A stretch of 64,000 bases of DNA from Devosia limi DSM 17137 (GTDB lineage: Bacteria; Pseudomonadota; Alphaproteobacteria; Rhizobiales; Devosiaceae): assembly GCF_900128975.1 (NCBI RefSeq), contig NZ_FQVC01000003.1:248001-312000 (forward strand), given 5' to 3'. The position numbers were made by a program, and so were the translations under genes. Positions within the stretch are counted from its first letter, which is position 1. The number at the start of each line of letters is the position of its first letter. The notes under the pieces are model-generated. The model did not search any database and was not told the origin of the DNA. It worked only from the letters and a program-made list of their open reading frames with translations. Shown piece by piece: positions 9,778 through 19,275 of this stretch.

Positions 9778-10494
9778 TTAGGGCACAATCTGCCCGCGTT
9801 GGATCGCAATGGCCACTGCATGCTCACGCGTTTGCGCGCCGAGTTTTTTGCGTGCGTTGCGCAAATAAAGCTCGACACTCACTGTCTTGAGATTGAGGCG
9901 GTCGGCGATCTGCTGGCTTCGCAACCCACGGGCGGCCCACAGAAGGCACTCGCGCTGCTGCGCTGAAAGCGGCACTACGCTAGCCTGGTTCACGGTCAGG
10001 TGCCGCAGGCGTTCATGAGCGTAAAGCGCGCTCATGCGCAGCGTGTTCCCGTGCTCCCTGATGACCTTGGCAAATGACGCGCGATCATACCCGGACCCTA
10101 TATTCCAGCCGCCTGCACCATCGCGGCCATAGAGCTTAAAGGTGACGGAGAAAGCAGCGTTAAGTCCAACTTGGGCGGCTTCTTCAATCATCCGAACCTG
10201 GCGAGGCTGAAGATAGGCATAGTCGGCATGATGGGCGCGACCAATGGGCACGGATTGGGTTGTCGCGCAGCAATAGACAAAGAACGGATCGATCGCCCCA
10301 TAGCCTTGCTCCTGATATCGATCCTGCCAAGTCTGCGGCATAGTGGAACGCAGTTTAACGCCGTCGCGCGTCAGATCTGCATGGATCAAGCGATCAAATC
10401 CGAACTTCTCGAAGAACGAAATGGTCTCCCGCCAAACGGCATCAGCGTCCTCCGCTGCCACCATTGTATTCAGAAAACTCTCAAGCCTTTTCAT
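9778..10494 (-). CDS. LuxR-family regulator with autoinducer-binding domain
   Basis: A 238-residue protein with an N-terminal autoinducer-binding domain and a C-terminal LuxR helix-turn-helix (about 172-235, containing LSAQQRECLLWAARGLRSQQ, then IADRLNLKTVSVELYLRNARKKL). The ligand pocket keeps the family pattern W..RY....Y..IDPFF (about residues 56-71). No acyl-homoserine-lactone synthase is visible in the window, so this is an orphan receptor here. It is divergent from the von Willebrand operon with 227 bases between them; I could not find a clear lux box there. Binding of an acyl-HSL or another ligand is inference. Confidence 0.88.
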   Translation of the reverse strand: MKRLESFLNTMVAAEDADAVWRETISFFEKFGFDRLIHADLTRDGVKLRSTMPQTWQDRYQEQGYGAIDPFFVYCCATTQSVPIGRAHHADYAYLQPRQVRMIEEAAQVGLNAAFSVTFKLYGRDGAGGWNIGSGYDRASFAKVIREHGNTLRMSALYAHERLRHLTVNQASVVPLSAQQRECLLWAARGLRSQQIADRLNLKTVSVELYLRNARKKLGAQTREHAVAIAIQRGQIVP

Positions 10495-10721
10495 TCATTC
10501 TCCATAAAAATCAGACACTTCGGCTGGTAGTATATGGATTTCCTTAGATTGCGGTACGTCGGCACCAATGTCTATGTGTTTGTCACTCTTTGCTCAGACC
10601 CGGCCAGCGTTGCTTTCGCGGCGGACCTGCCAGAGAGACTTTTCGCGGCTAACCTTCCGGGACCATTGGCGCTTGAGAGGAGGTGCCAGGGCCTGCGTGG
10701 CCCGCAGCATAGGAAGACTGC

Positions 10722-13076
10722 ATGACAAAGTACCTCTCAACACTTCTCAGCATCTGTTTTGCAATCACACTCTTGGTTGTTGCTGGCACGTCGACCGCTC
10801 AGGCTCAGTCAGACAAAACGACAATCCTTGTTCTTGATGCGTCAGGGTCGATGTGGGGGCAACTTGAAGGCGGCAAGACCAAAATAGAGATAGCCCGTGA
10901 GGTGCTCGGTGACTTTTTTACGTTGCGCGACCCGACGGTGCCGCTTGGCGTCATAGCTTATGGACACAATCGCAAAGGTGATTGCACGGACATTGAAGTG
11001 GTCGCCAAGGCTGGCCTTCAGGAGTCGGGAGCTCTTGGCGACCGCCTCAACCGCATCAACCCCAAAGGCAAGACGCCGTTGGCACAAGCCCTCCACCTGG
11101 CCGCGTCCGAGATCCCCATCACTTCTGAGGAAGCGGATATTGTCCTGGTGACGGATGGTTTGGAAACCTGCGGCGTTGATCCTTGCGCCGTTGCGGATGA
11201 ACTGGCCGCAGACGGCGTTAAGATCCGTGCCCACGTCGTCGGCTTTGGCCTCACCGAAGCTGAAGCAGACACTCTCGCTTGCGTTGCCGATAGAACCGGC
11301 GGCCTGCTGATGCGCCCACAATCCGGCGCCGAACTGGCGGAGGCTTTGTTGCGGACAACCGTGGCGGATCAACCCTTGCCTGCTGCAGGCGTCCGGTTGA
11401 TTTTCGCCTACGCTGGCGGAATGCCCGAGTCATATCGCTGGGCCCTGCGCGACAATGCGACAGGCGACGAAACGGTTCTGGCTGAAATATCCGGCGACGA
11501 ACGATACGACCCCTTCCCCATTGAACGCGACGCCGGCTCGTACACGGCCCTCGTCACAGCCGAAAATGGCTCGGGCGAACAGGATTTTGAGGTCATATCG
11601 GGCCAGGCGCAGGATGTGACCGTGAAGATGATCGGCAATTTGCCGGTTGCCATCATGCGCAATAAAGGTCCGTACGCTGCGGTCGCTCAAACCCTGTTGA
11701 TTGAAGTCGACGTGACAGCCGAGGGTCAGGAAGCGGGCGGCGCTGCCATGACACTCAACCTTTACCAAGTTAACGCTGACGGAAGCCGGGGCGACAGCAT
11801 CACCTATGCAACCGTTGATGGTTCTGTCGGCCCCCGCGAGGCCGGGATGAACATTCCCGGGCCCGGACAATACCTTCTCAGCCTCGAAACCTGGGCCGGT
11901 GACAATCTTCAAACCATGACAATCACTGCCGAGACTGACCCTACCGTCACGATCAGCGCACCGCCTGCCATTGAGCCTGGTCAAGCCATTCCGATCGAAA
12001 CCCGAGGCAGCCAGCTTCGATACGACACCATCGAAATCTGGCAAGCGGACACTCAGGTCAATTCCGGGCTCTATCTGGGTGACATCGCTCTTGGCCAAAA
12101 GATCAGTGCGCCGACAGAACCTGGCAGCTATGACATTGTGTATCGCGGCTACAACGCAAGCGGTGAGATCGTCGAAAAGGCCCGGACCGCGATTGACGTT
12201 GGAACGGTCGTTGATGACGCAACCGGCGACATCGCGACCGCGCAAATCGCCCTGGATAGGCCTGCAGATGCGAACATGGGTCACGGCCCCGACGCGCCCG
12301 GCGCAGATGGTGTGGCATGGGAAGATCACGCCTATGACTGCCTCAATGGCGGCTGGTGCGACGTGAAAGACCCCGACACCAATCTCAGTTTCGTGCTGCC
12401 AGAACTCTGGGTCTCGACGAAGCCGTCATTGACGCCAATGACTGCGGGAACAGCCAATGTCGGCGTATTGCGCGATCAACCTTATGTCGAGTTCACCGAT
12501 TCAACGGGCAACAAGGACATGATCGTTCTCAACCCGCATCAATGGGTGGACTCGAATGGTTTTTGCGAGCCGACCCGCGCCGGCGACCTTTGCATGTTTC
12601 AGTATGACGCCAGCCAGTCGCCCACCGAAGACGCCTATGAAGACTTCCAACTGCTACAAGACACCCTCACCCAGGGCGAAGTCGACGCCAATTGCGGCCC
12701 CAAAGCCGATTGCCCGATCGCCCGTTACAACCCGGAATATTCTGTCACCATTCCATACGGCTGGGTCGCAGAAACACTGGTGCCCGGGTCGAATGGCAAG
12801 CTGACCGGTTGGTATGTAGACCGCGATCCCGGCGGCAACTTCAAAATGATCGGCCTCAATCAGCCCGGGGGACAAGATTGCGAGCCAACGGCGCTGGGTG
12901 AGCTTTGCTACTTCACCGCTTACATCTCATCAGCGGAATTCAGCCTGATACGCGACACGCTATCGCCAAGCGCCAGGCCCACCGCTCAGGCCGTACCCGC
13001 AGCCGGGCTCAGCACACCGACCGAACTCACCGATAGCGAGTTCAACAGCGTTTTCTCGATTATCGAAGGTCAGTGA
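10722..13076 (+). CDS. Secreted von Willebrand factor A domain protein with tandem Cys domains
   Basis: A 784-residue exported protein: signal peptide about 1-28 (cleavage after AQA), then a VWA domain (about 33-210) with an intact MIDAS motif DASGSM and VTDGLETC, the YfbK/Ca-activated type. The middle part (about 230-500) looks like beta-sandwich repeats. The C-terminus holds two similar Cys-containing units at about 539-649 and 657-749, each ending in the pattern CEPT..G.LC.F and then F.L..DTL. The start ATG follows an AGGAAGA ribosome site. It overlaps the next gene, so they form an operon. A role in metal-dependent binding of a surface or extracellular partner is inference. Confidence 0.85.
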   Translation: MTKYLSTLLSICFAITLLVVAGTSTAQAQSDKTTILVLDASGSMWGQLEGGKTKIEIAREVLGDFFTLRDPTVPLGVIAYGHNRKGDCTDIEVVAKAGLQESGALGDRLNRINPKGKTPLAQALHLAASEIPITSEEADIVLVTDGLETCGVDPCAVADELAADGVKIRAHVVGFGLTEAEADTLACVADRTGGLLMRPQSGAELAEALLRTTVADQPLPAAGVRLIFAYAGGMPESYRWALRDNATGDETVLAEISGDERYDPFPIERDAGSYTALVTAENGSGEQDFEVISGQAQDVTVKMIGNLPVAIMRNKGPYAAVAQTLLIEVDVTAEGQEAGGAAMTLNLYQVNADGSRGDSITYATVDGSVGPREAGMNIPGPGQYLLSLETWAGDNLQTMTITAETDPTVTISAPPAIEPGQAIPIETRGSQLRYDTIEIWQADTQVNSGLYLGDIALGQKISAPTEPGSYDIVYRGYNASGEIVEKARTAIDVGTVVDDATGDIATAQIALDRPADANMGHGPDAPGADGVAWEDHAYDCLNGGWCDVKDPDTNLSFVLPELWVSTKPSLTPMTAGTANVGVLRDQPYVEFTDSTGNKDMIVLNPHQWVDSNGFCEPTRAGDLCMFQYDASQSPTEDAYEDFQLLQDTLTQGEVDANCGPKADCPIARYNPEYSVTIPYGWVAETLVPGSNGKLTGWYVDRDPGGNFKMIGLNQPGGQDCEPTALGELCYFTAYISSAEFSLIRDTLSPSARPTAQAVPAAGLSTPTELTDSEFNSVFSIIEGQ

Positions 13077-13903
13077 AAATGAAATTGTCTTCGCTCATTC
13101 TCGCCGCCGCCATAGCAACGGCACCAGCAACTGCGCTCGCGTGCAATTCGCCGGTTATTACCATTGACGCAGATGGACAGGCGACGTGGACCTCGCCCAA
13201 AAACGATGCGCGAGCGCAAATGGAAGATCTGATTGGGCCCGCGCCGACCAAAGATGCAATAGCCGTGTTCGATGCCCGCACGCGCTCGGGCCAATGGGCG
13301 GACCTGAAGTCGGTATCGCCTTCGGAAATCCGCGTACTGGCCGGCATTGATTCTCCCGGTTTCCTCTATGCTGGTCCCGATGAATGCACGCCACGCAATG
13401 CGGATATCATTCTGCCCGAAAATGGTGGTCGGGTGCCGGTCGACCTCTTTCCTGACGAACCGTCGATTGGTCTTCAGCCTCGTCCGGGCCTTTGGCAAGC
13501 AAATCTTGGTGAAACGCAAATGGAAGGCTGCCCGGCCGTGTTGCAGGGCGTATTCCCCGTTGCGGGCAAGCTGCCCGCCGAAATGCTGGAACCACGGCGG
13601 CTCGACTTCACGCCGCCTTTCCATCCCAAACAACTCCCCAATGCCGACCAGATACGCGGCACATGGACCGCAACAGGCGAGCAAAAGTGGCAGATGAACT
13701 TCGATACGGTACCAGGCATGGACACTCAAATGCCGGGCGGCACGAAGGTAACGTGGGATTTGACCGTTATCAGTCCCTCAGAGATGCAGCACCTCTCGAC
13801 TGTCCACGTCAAACTGCCGGACGAGATGATTGCCGTCTTGGGCAGCGGCAAGAGAGACTGTCGGGTCTATACCACAAGTGCCTGGGTGCGGCTAAGTGAT
13901 TGA
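13073..13903 (+). CDS. Secreted protein of unknown function, cotranscribed with VWA protein
   Basis: Not recognised. The 276-residue protein begins with a clear signal peptide ending ATALA before a Cys (ALAC, which could also be read as a lipobox). The mature part has several Cys residues (CNSP, DECTPRN, EGCPA, RDCRV) that could form disulphides, suggesting a periplasmic or surface location. The GTG start at 13073 overlaps the upstream stop (GTGA); ATG at 13079 is an alternative that changes only two residues. Translational coupling suggests that it works with the VWA protein, possibly as partner or substrate. Confidence 0.75.
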   Translation: MKMKLSSLILAAAIATAPATALACNSPVITIDADGQATWTSPKNDARAQMEDLIGPAPTKDAIAVFDARTRSGQWADLKSVSPSEIRVLAGIDSPGFLYAGPDECTPRNADIILPENGGRVPVDLFPDEPSIGLQPRPGLWQANLGETQMEGCPAVLQGVFPVAGKLPAEMLEPRRLDFTPPFHPKQLPNADQIRGTWTATGEQKWQMNFDTVPGMDTQMPGGTKVTWDLTVISPSEMQHLSTVHVKLPDEMIAVLGSGKRDCRVYTTSAWVRLSD

Positions 13904-14277
13904 TTCAAGCCCCGCAACCAGCTTTAAGGGGCAGCATGGGGATGATGCCTCCTGGACAGCTTTCGGTCTCTCGTCCCAATAGCGTCATTCCGCTAACCAC
14001 CTTGCCTGCGCCTGAAAGCGGACATAGCAACCGATGGCCTCTGGCCCCTGTCTGGACGGTCCTCAGAGTGCCATGGTTGGATTGACCTGCGAGGCGCATG
14101 CTTGAAGCCGTCAGCGTATGATACGAAACCTGTGCAATGGCGCTAGAGGCGGACTGGATCGAGCCAACATTGCGACGCTGCGTGCGCTGCAGGCAGGGTT
14201 GCATTGGTCCCCGCCAAGGCTGCTACACCCAACTTTACTTGATGGGAGCCGTCGTTCTGTAACGAACTACCGATGAC
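13904..14277. other. Intergenic stretch without a recognised gene
   Basis: These 374 bases separate convergent genes. Short open frames on both strands have no recognisable motif. I see no RNA gene or clear terminator; the sequence may be a decayed remnant. Confidence 0.45.
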
Positions 14278-14946
14278 CTAAATGAGGTCTTTTTTGGGGT
14301 TCTCGCCAGATCCCGTTAGGGCACCAATTCTGCGATAGGTTGCGCGGGAGGATAATAGGTGCACGCGCATGGTGGCGTTGGCCCATTCAGCGTCGCGGAG
14401 GACAAAGGCCTCGACCATGTCGCCATGCTGGCGGTTGCTGCGATAAAGCTCCTCGCGTTCCCAATTATTGAACGTTGGGCTGACGAGAGGTTTACGCGCG
14501 ATCGAATTGATCATGTCGCTCAACAGCGTATTGCCGCCTTGCGCCCAGATCGCGCGGTGGAATGCGGCATTCAGTTCGCGATAGGCCCGCCGGTCCGGCT
14601 CTTTGGTCTTGATGGCATGGTCCATGCGCTCGTGGAGGTCCTTCAGGCGCCCAAGGAATGCATCGTCGACCTTACTCATGGCAAGATCCACTGCCACGGG
14701 CTCCAGCGCAGCGCGCGCCGAAAAGATATGGATTACCTCATCGGGGTCAGTTTCGGCAACGGTGGCCCGGCGGTAGGCCTCGCGGCGTATTACGCCCTCC
14801 GATTGCAGGCGGCGCAAAGCTTCGCGCACGGGCGTCCTGCTGACACCTAGCCTCGTCGCCAGTTCCCCCTCGGGCATTGTGTCGCCGCCAATATACGTGC
14901 CGTCGGCAATCAGGCCCCTGATCGTCTCATAAATGTCCTTGCTCAT
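14278..14946 (-). CDS. GntR-family transcriptional regulator (FCD/FadR type)
   Basis: A 222-residue regulator with an N-terminal winged helix containing EGELATRLGVSRTPVREALR (about 25-46) and an all-helical FCD ligand domain (about 75-205) whose Asp/His set (HIF, NAAFHRAIW, NRQHGDMVEAF) usually binds a metal plus a small carboxylate. It is next to and on the same strand as the hydrolase and ABC importer genes, so it probably controls this catabolic island, perhaps through the palindrome near 22180. The effector is unknown but is expected to be an organic acid from the pathway. Confidence 0.9.
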   Translation of the reverse strand: MSKDIYETIRGLIADGTYIGGDTMPEGELATRLGVSRTPVREALRRLQSEGVIRREAYRRATVAETDPDEVIHIFSARAALEPVAVDLAMSKVDDAFLGRLKDLHERMDHAIKTKEPDRRAYRELNAAFHRAIWAQGGNTLLSDMINSIARKPLVSPTFNNWEREELYRSNRQHGDMVEAFVLRDAEWANATMRVHLLSSRATYRRIGALTGSGENPKKDLI

Positions 14947-15024
14947 GCTATCTGCCTCGCCGATACCTTTGCCCGCAGGGCTGTATGCTATCCGTTGTGC
15001 GCCTTGCGACGTAACTCGGACGTC

Positions 15025-16194
15025 TCAAAAATTTCGGTCGTGCAACCATTGTGACACTATCTTGGCGGCTTCGCCCAGTTGGCTGGGCTGATTGACGAAA
15101 TAATGGTTCGCGCCATCGACGCATCTAAAGGTTTTGTCCTTGGACGCAACTGCGTTGAAGATGGCCGTCGTGTGGGGCTGGGGCACGGCATCGTCGGCGC
15201 CACATTCGATTGCCAGGAAGGGCACCGACACGGCGCCTGCGGTAACAAGACTATTGGCATTGGTATGCTCGGGTGACCATTGGGACAGCCACGACCGTAG
15301 CGTCGAGAGCCGTCCGAGGCCGACTGGCCCGCTATTCACCGTCTCCGGATGTCCGAGATAGGACCAGCCCGACTTGCGGCTATTGGGGTCGATGGAGGGG
15401 TCCAGGAAGCGCAGGTCGGCCATGGTGCGATGGGTAACAAAGACGCGCTCAAGCTCCTTTCCGTTCGCCTCACGCAGCCGATCGAGCGTATCGGCCACTC
15501 GGTTGGTAATGCGCTGCATACGGGCCTTCTGGGCAGCCCGATAGGCGGCGATGAACTCCGGCGCGAAGGGCGCGGCAGCACGCTCATAGCCCGGGCGATA
15601 TATGTTGAGCGCGGGGTCACAGTCGTCTGGGTTGTTTTCGTCATGCACCGACGGGTCGAGCCACTCAGTCAACAGCGTTGCACGCGAGGCATGGGCGGCC
15701 AGACTGAGCACGGCATCGGCCGGAATGAGTTCAGCACCGATCAAATCCACCGGATCGCCGGCGGGCGTCTGAGTGATGCTGGGACGCTCGGCTTGCGACT
15801 GATAGAGCATCGTCAGAGAGCCACCGCCGCTCCAGCCGCACAGCACAACGCGGTCATAGCCCCATTCATGGCGTGCTGCCCGAATATAGGCCCCGAGATC
15901 GAGGACGACATTCTCCATGATCAGGGCGGTGTCGTTGCGTTGATAGCGGCTGCCTGCACAGAGTACATGGTGACCCATTTCGGCCAAGGCGCGTGGCAGT
16001 GGCAGGAGTTGCAGCGTCGATGCCGGATGCATGAAGATCAGCAAGGTCCTTGAAACCACGCCTTCGGGCGCGATCAGAATGCCTTCAAGATTGGTACGTC
16101 CCTGGCTTCCGGAAAATCCATAGGTTTCCGTGAAATTCTGGTTCGCAGAGAAGCTGATATGCTTCCATTCAAAGGTCAGCTTATGCGTGGTCAC
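15025..16194 (-). CDS. Alpha/beta hydrolase family protein
   Basis: A 389-residue cytoplasmic hydrolase. The nucleophile elbow is GWSGGG (Ser near residue 140), an acidic residue follows strand 7 in ECGADDAVP, and the catalytic His is in GANHYF near the C-terminus, giving a full triad. The first strands read LLIFMHPAST. There is no signal peptide. It lies between the GntR regulator and the ABC importer genes, so hydrolysis of an imported ester or amide is a reasonable inference. The substrate cannot be named. Confidence 0.85.
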   Translation of the reverse strand: MTTHKLTFEWKHISFSANQNFTETYGFSGSQGRTNLEGILIAPEGVVSRTLLIFMHPASTLQLLPLPRALAEMGHHVLCAGSRYQRNDTALIMENVVLDLGAYIRAARHEWGYDRVVLCGWSGGGSLTMLYQSQAERPSITQTPAGDPVDLIGAELIPADAVLSLAAHASRATLLTEWLDPSVHDENNPDDCDPALNIYRPGYERAAAPFAPEFIAAYRAAQKARMQRITNRVADTLDRLREANGKELERVFVTHRTMADLRFLDPSIDPNSRKSGWSYLGHPETVNSGPVGLGRLSTLRSWLSQWSPEHTNANSLVTAGAVSVPFLAIECGADDAVPQPHTTAIFNAVASKDKTFRCVDGANHYFVNQPSQLGEAAKIVSQWLHDRNF

Positions 16195-16238
16195 GACGGG
16201 GTGCTCCAGGGAGAATTAAGGTCCGGCGTCCGATTGGC

Positions 16239-17291
16239 TCAGGCAGCGATTTCAGCGCGCGGCGGGGTCAGGCCGGGATAGGCCTCGGCGATGGCACCGT
16301 CGTAAAGGTGACAGCGTACCCGCCGGCCATCGGCGAGGGTCGCTAGTTCGGGAGCGACGCTGGTGCACAGATCGGTCGCAAAAGGGCAGCGCGACGAGAA
16401 CCGGCATCCGGGTGGAATATTCTGCGGGGAGGGAACGTCGCCCTTCAGTTCGATCCGGCTGCGGACTGCGCCCGGCGTCATGTTGGGAATGGCGGCCATC
16501 AGGCGCTGCGTATAGGGATGCAGGGGCTCGGCCAGGATATCTTCGGCCGGGCCTTCTTCGACGATCTGCCCCAGATACATGACGGCGACGTGGTTGCAGA
16601 TATAACCAACGGTCGCGATGTCGTGCGAGATATAGAGGACCGCCAGCCCGAGTTCGCGCGACAACTCGTCAAGCAGTTCCAGAACGCTGGCTTGAATGGA
16701 AACATCGAGCATCGAGACCGGCTCGTCGGCGACGATGAAACGTGGCTCGAGCACCAGGGCGCGGGCGATGGCGACGCGCTGGCGCTGCCCGCCGGACAGG
16801 TCGCTGGGATAGCTATCGAGATGGGTCGAGGCCGGAATGCGCACATGATCCAGCGCGCGGGCAATAAGGGCCCGCCGCTCCAAGGCGGGGCCGATGCCGT
16901 GGATCTTGAGCGGCTCCTCGATGATCTGGCCAATGGTCAGACGCGGATTGAGCGAGCTGTAAGGGTCCTGAAAGATGATCTGAGCTTCGCGCCGATACTG
17001 CTTGAGCGCCCGTCCTTTGAGGTGGGTGACCGGTTCGCTGTGATAGAGCACGTCGCCGCCAGTTGGCTCGTACATCCGGACCAGCGACATGCCGAGCGTG
17101 GATTTTCCGCAGCCGGATTCCCCGACCAGTCCGACGATCTCGCGCTCGCCGATGGTCAGGTCAACGCCATCAAGGGCGCGGATGGCGGGAGGCGTTCGGC
17201 CTGCCAGGGCGCTGACCAGACCAGCGCGCGCCTGAAAATGGGTTTGAAGATTCTCTGCGGTCACGACCGCGGGGGTGGATGCGCGGGTCAT
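16239..17291 (-). CDS. Dipeptide/oligopeptide-type ABC transporter ATPase (DppF-like)
   Basis: A 350-residue ATPase of the Opp/Dpp class: Walker [13 protein letters not shown]-loop [12 protein letters not shown], signature [15 protein letters not shown], Walker [13 protein letters not shown]. The C-terminal oligopeptide extension contains [17 protein letters not shown], where the Cys pattern is typical of DppD/DppF. It is the last gene of the importer operon, overlapping the other ATPase gene by four bases. Despite the family name the cargo need not be a peptide. Confidence 0.92.
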   Translation of the reverse strand: MTRASTPAVVTAENLQTHFQARAGLVSALAGRTPPAIRALDGVDLTIGEREIVGLVGESGCGKSTLGMSLVRMYEPTGGDVLYHSEPVTHLKGRALKQYRREAQIIFQDPYSSLNPRLTIGQIIEEPLKIHGIGPALERRALIARALDHVRIPASTHLDSYPSDLSGGQRQRVAIARALVLEPRFIVADEPVSMLDVSIQASVLELLDELSRELGLAVLYISHDIATVGYICNHVAVMYLGQIVEEGPAEDILAEPLHPYTQRLMAAIPNMTPGAVRSRIELKGDVPSPQNIPPGCRFSSRCPFATDLCTSVAPELATLADGRRVRCHLYDGAIAEAYPGLTPPRAEIAA

Positions 17292-18358
17292 ATCGCTGCC
17301 TCCTTGGCGCGCCAGGTCTCAGCCTGCCGGGCAGCCAGTCGAAATTCTGGGGCCCGCTCGGCAAAATGGCAGGCCACGGCGTGGCCATCGGATGATTGGA
17401 TCAGTTCAGGTTGCTCGGCATGGCAAAGCGCGGCTGCAAACGGGCAGCGGGAGGCAAAGCGGCAGCCTCGTGGCGGCATGAGCAAATTTGGCACCGTGCC
17501 CGGAATGGAGATAAGGGGCTGCCTGGACGTACCTCTGACCGGCAGCTTGGGAAAAGCATTTTGCAGCCCCATCGTATAGGGGTGGCGCGGGCGCTGCAGC
17601 ACATCGGCGGTGGCACCGGATTCGACCAGCTTGCCGGCATACATGACCGCAGTGGTTTCACAGGTTTCCGAGACCACGGCTATATCGTGTGTCACCAATA
17701 TCATGGAACGACGCAGATGCTCATGGATGCCGCGGATGCGGGTCATGATCTGATCCTGCATGATCGGGTCCAGCGCCGTGGTCGGCTCGTCGGCGAGCAA
17801 CATTCCGGCATTCAAGCTCAGTGCCATGGCGATGACGGCACGTTGGCGCATACCACCGGAGAACTGGTGCGGGAATTCCCGTAGCCGTGCTGCCGGCAGC
17901 CCCACCACCGCAAACATTTCTGCGGCGCGCGCCCAGGCCAGGCCATAGGGGATCTTCTCATGCGCGAGGATGGACTCAACAATTTGGTCGCCAATGCACA
18001 GAACGGGGTCGAGCGAGTTCATGGCGCTCTGCGTGATCAGCGATATCTGGGTCCAGCGCACCTGTTGCAGGGCCTTGTCCGACAGACCAAGAATGTTTTT
18101 TCCATTGAGCAGGACGTCACCGGTGACCGTCGTGGCTTCCGGCAGCAGGTTCATGATGGCCTTGACCACAGTGCTCTTGCCGCATCCAGATTCGCCCACC
18201 AATCCCAGTGTTGTTCCGGGTTCGACTGTAAAGGAGACATTGTCGATGGCGTTGAACGGGCCACGGAACGTGCCATAGGCGACGCAGAGGTTCTTCACTT
18301 CAAGGCGGGCGGCCGGCTTTTGTGCCAGACGCGCGTTCAGGTCTTGCAAGGCAGTCAT
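17288..18358 (-). CDS. Dipeptide/oligopeptide-type ABC transporter ATPase (DppD-like)
   Basis: A 356-residue partner ATPase: Walker [15 protein letters not shown], signature FSGGMRQRAVIAMAL, Walker B MLLADEPTTALD, and the C-terminal oligopeptide domain with PPRGCRFASRCPFAAALC. In this class two different ATPases pair under two permeases. It starts two bases after the end of the permease gene and overlaps the next ATPase gene (ATGA), so the subunits are translationally coupled. Confidence 0.92.
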   Translation of the reverse strand: MTALQDLNARLAQKPAARLEVKNLCVAYGTFRGPFNAIDNVSFTVEPGTTLGLVGESGCGKSTVVKAIMNLLPEATTVTGDVLLNGKNILGLSDKALQQVRWTQISLITQSAMNSLDPVLCIGDQIVESILAHEKIPYGLAWARAAEMFAVVGLPAARLREFPHQFSGGMRQRAVIAMALSLNAGMLLADEPTTALDPIMQDQIMTRIRGIHEHLRRSMILVTHDIAVVSETCETTAVMYAGKLVESGATADVLQRPRHPYTMGLQNAFPKLPVRGTSRQPLISIPGTVPNLLMPPRGCRFASRCPFAAALCHAEQPELIQSSDGHAVACHFAERAPEFRLAARQAETWRAKEAAI

Positions 18359-18360
18359 AT

Positions 18361-19275
18361 CTAGCGCCTCCGCAGTCTTGGATTGGCCTGCTCTTCATAG
18401 CCACGTCCGATGAGATAGAGCGAGGACACGAGGAAGATCAGCCCGAGCGAGGGGGGCAACACCCACCACCACGCGGTGCGCAGGCTTCCGCTGGAGAAAG
18501 CCGTGTTGAGCATCTGGCCCCAGCTGATGACGGTCGGATCGCCCAGTCCCAGAAAGCTTAGGCTCGCTTCGGTCAGCACTGCGAAAGCGACCGACATGGT
18601 GATCCATAAAAAGACCACGCGAAAAATGTTGGGCAGGATGTGTCGCATGATGATGTGGATATGGGAGGCACCCGCTGCACGGGCCCACTTCACATAGACC
18701 CGCTCGCGCTCGGTGAGCACCGCCGATCGGATGATGCGGGCGCCATTGCGCCAGAACAGCAGCGTAATGACCAGCACGATGTTCTCGATACTCGGCCCGA
18801 GCAGGGCGACAGCAACGATGGAGAAGGGCAAGGTCGGAATAGAGAGAGCGACGTCGGTAATCCGCATTAAAACGTCGTCAATCAAGCCACCGAAATAGCC
18901 GGCCACAACGCCGAACACTGTCGAGATAATTCCGACAGCGAAGGCTGCGACGAGGCCGACGATAAAGGCGACGCGAAAACCGTACAGGAACTGGCTCAGC
19001 ACGTCATTGCCGAAGGCCGTCGTTCCGAATGGATTGGCCGATGATGGCGGGGCGAGACGCAGCAGGCGACCGCTTTCCGTCAACATGGCCTGGAACGGGT
19101 CATAGGGCGCCAACCATGGCGCGAAGATCGCGATGGCAGCGAAGATGGTCAGGATGACCATGCCCGCAACTGCGAAGCTGTCGCCGATCAGCAGGATGAA
19201 AGACTCGCGGGCCGCAGCCAGCATTCCTTTGCCCGCGATGGGAGGCAGATCGGTCTTTGGGGTCGATTGGCTCAT
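18361..19275 (-). CDS. Dipeptide/oligopeptide-type ABC permease (DppC-like)
   Basis: A 304-residue inner-membrane permease. The N-terminus has one span, then the LAPYDPF motif typical of DppC/OppC, five more spans, and the EAA loop VKWARAAGASHIHIIMRHIL. The start at 19275 (MSQSTPKTD) is chosen over a longer frame because it overlaps the stop of the upstream permease gene by four bases and matches family length. It pairs with the DppB-like subunit. Confidence 0.92.
   Translation of the reverse strand: MSQSTPKTDLPPIAGKGMLAAARESFILLIGDSFAVAGMVILTIFAAIAIFAPWLAPYDPFQAMLTESGRLLRLAPPSSANPFGTTAFGNDVLSQFLYGFRVAFIVGLVAAFAVGIISTVFGVVAGYFGGLIDDVLMRITDVALSIPTLPFSIVAVALLGPSIENIVLVITLLFWRNGARIIRSAVLTERERVYVKWARAAGASHIHIIMRHILPNIFRVVFLWITMSVAFAVLTEASLSFLGLGDPTVISWGQMLNTAFSSGSLRTAWWWVLPPSLGLIFLVSSLYLIGRGYEEQANPRLRRR

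Noticed and set aside
10495..10721. lux box between the LuxR-type gene and the von Willebrand operon
   Set aside because: No 18-20 base palindrome of the ACCTG-type was found; only a short GACCTGCCAG piece.
13904..14204. Short - strand frame of about 99 residues
   Set aside because: Ser/Gly/Cys-rich without a ribosome site, motif or neighbour that would support it.
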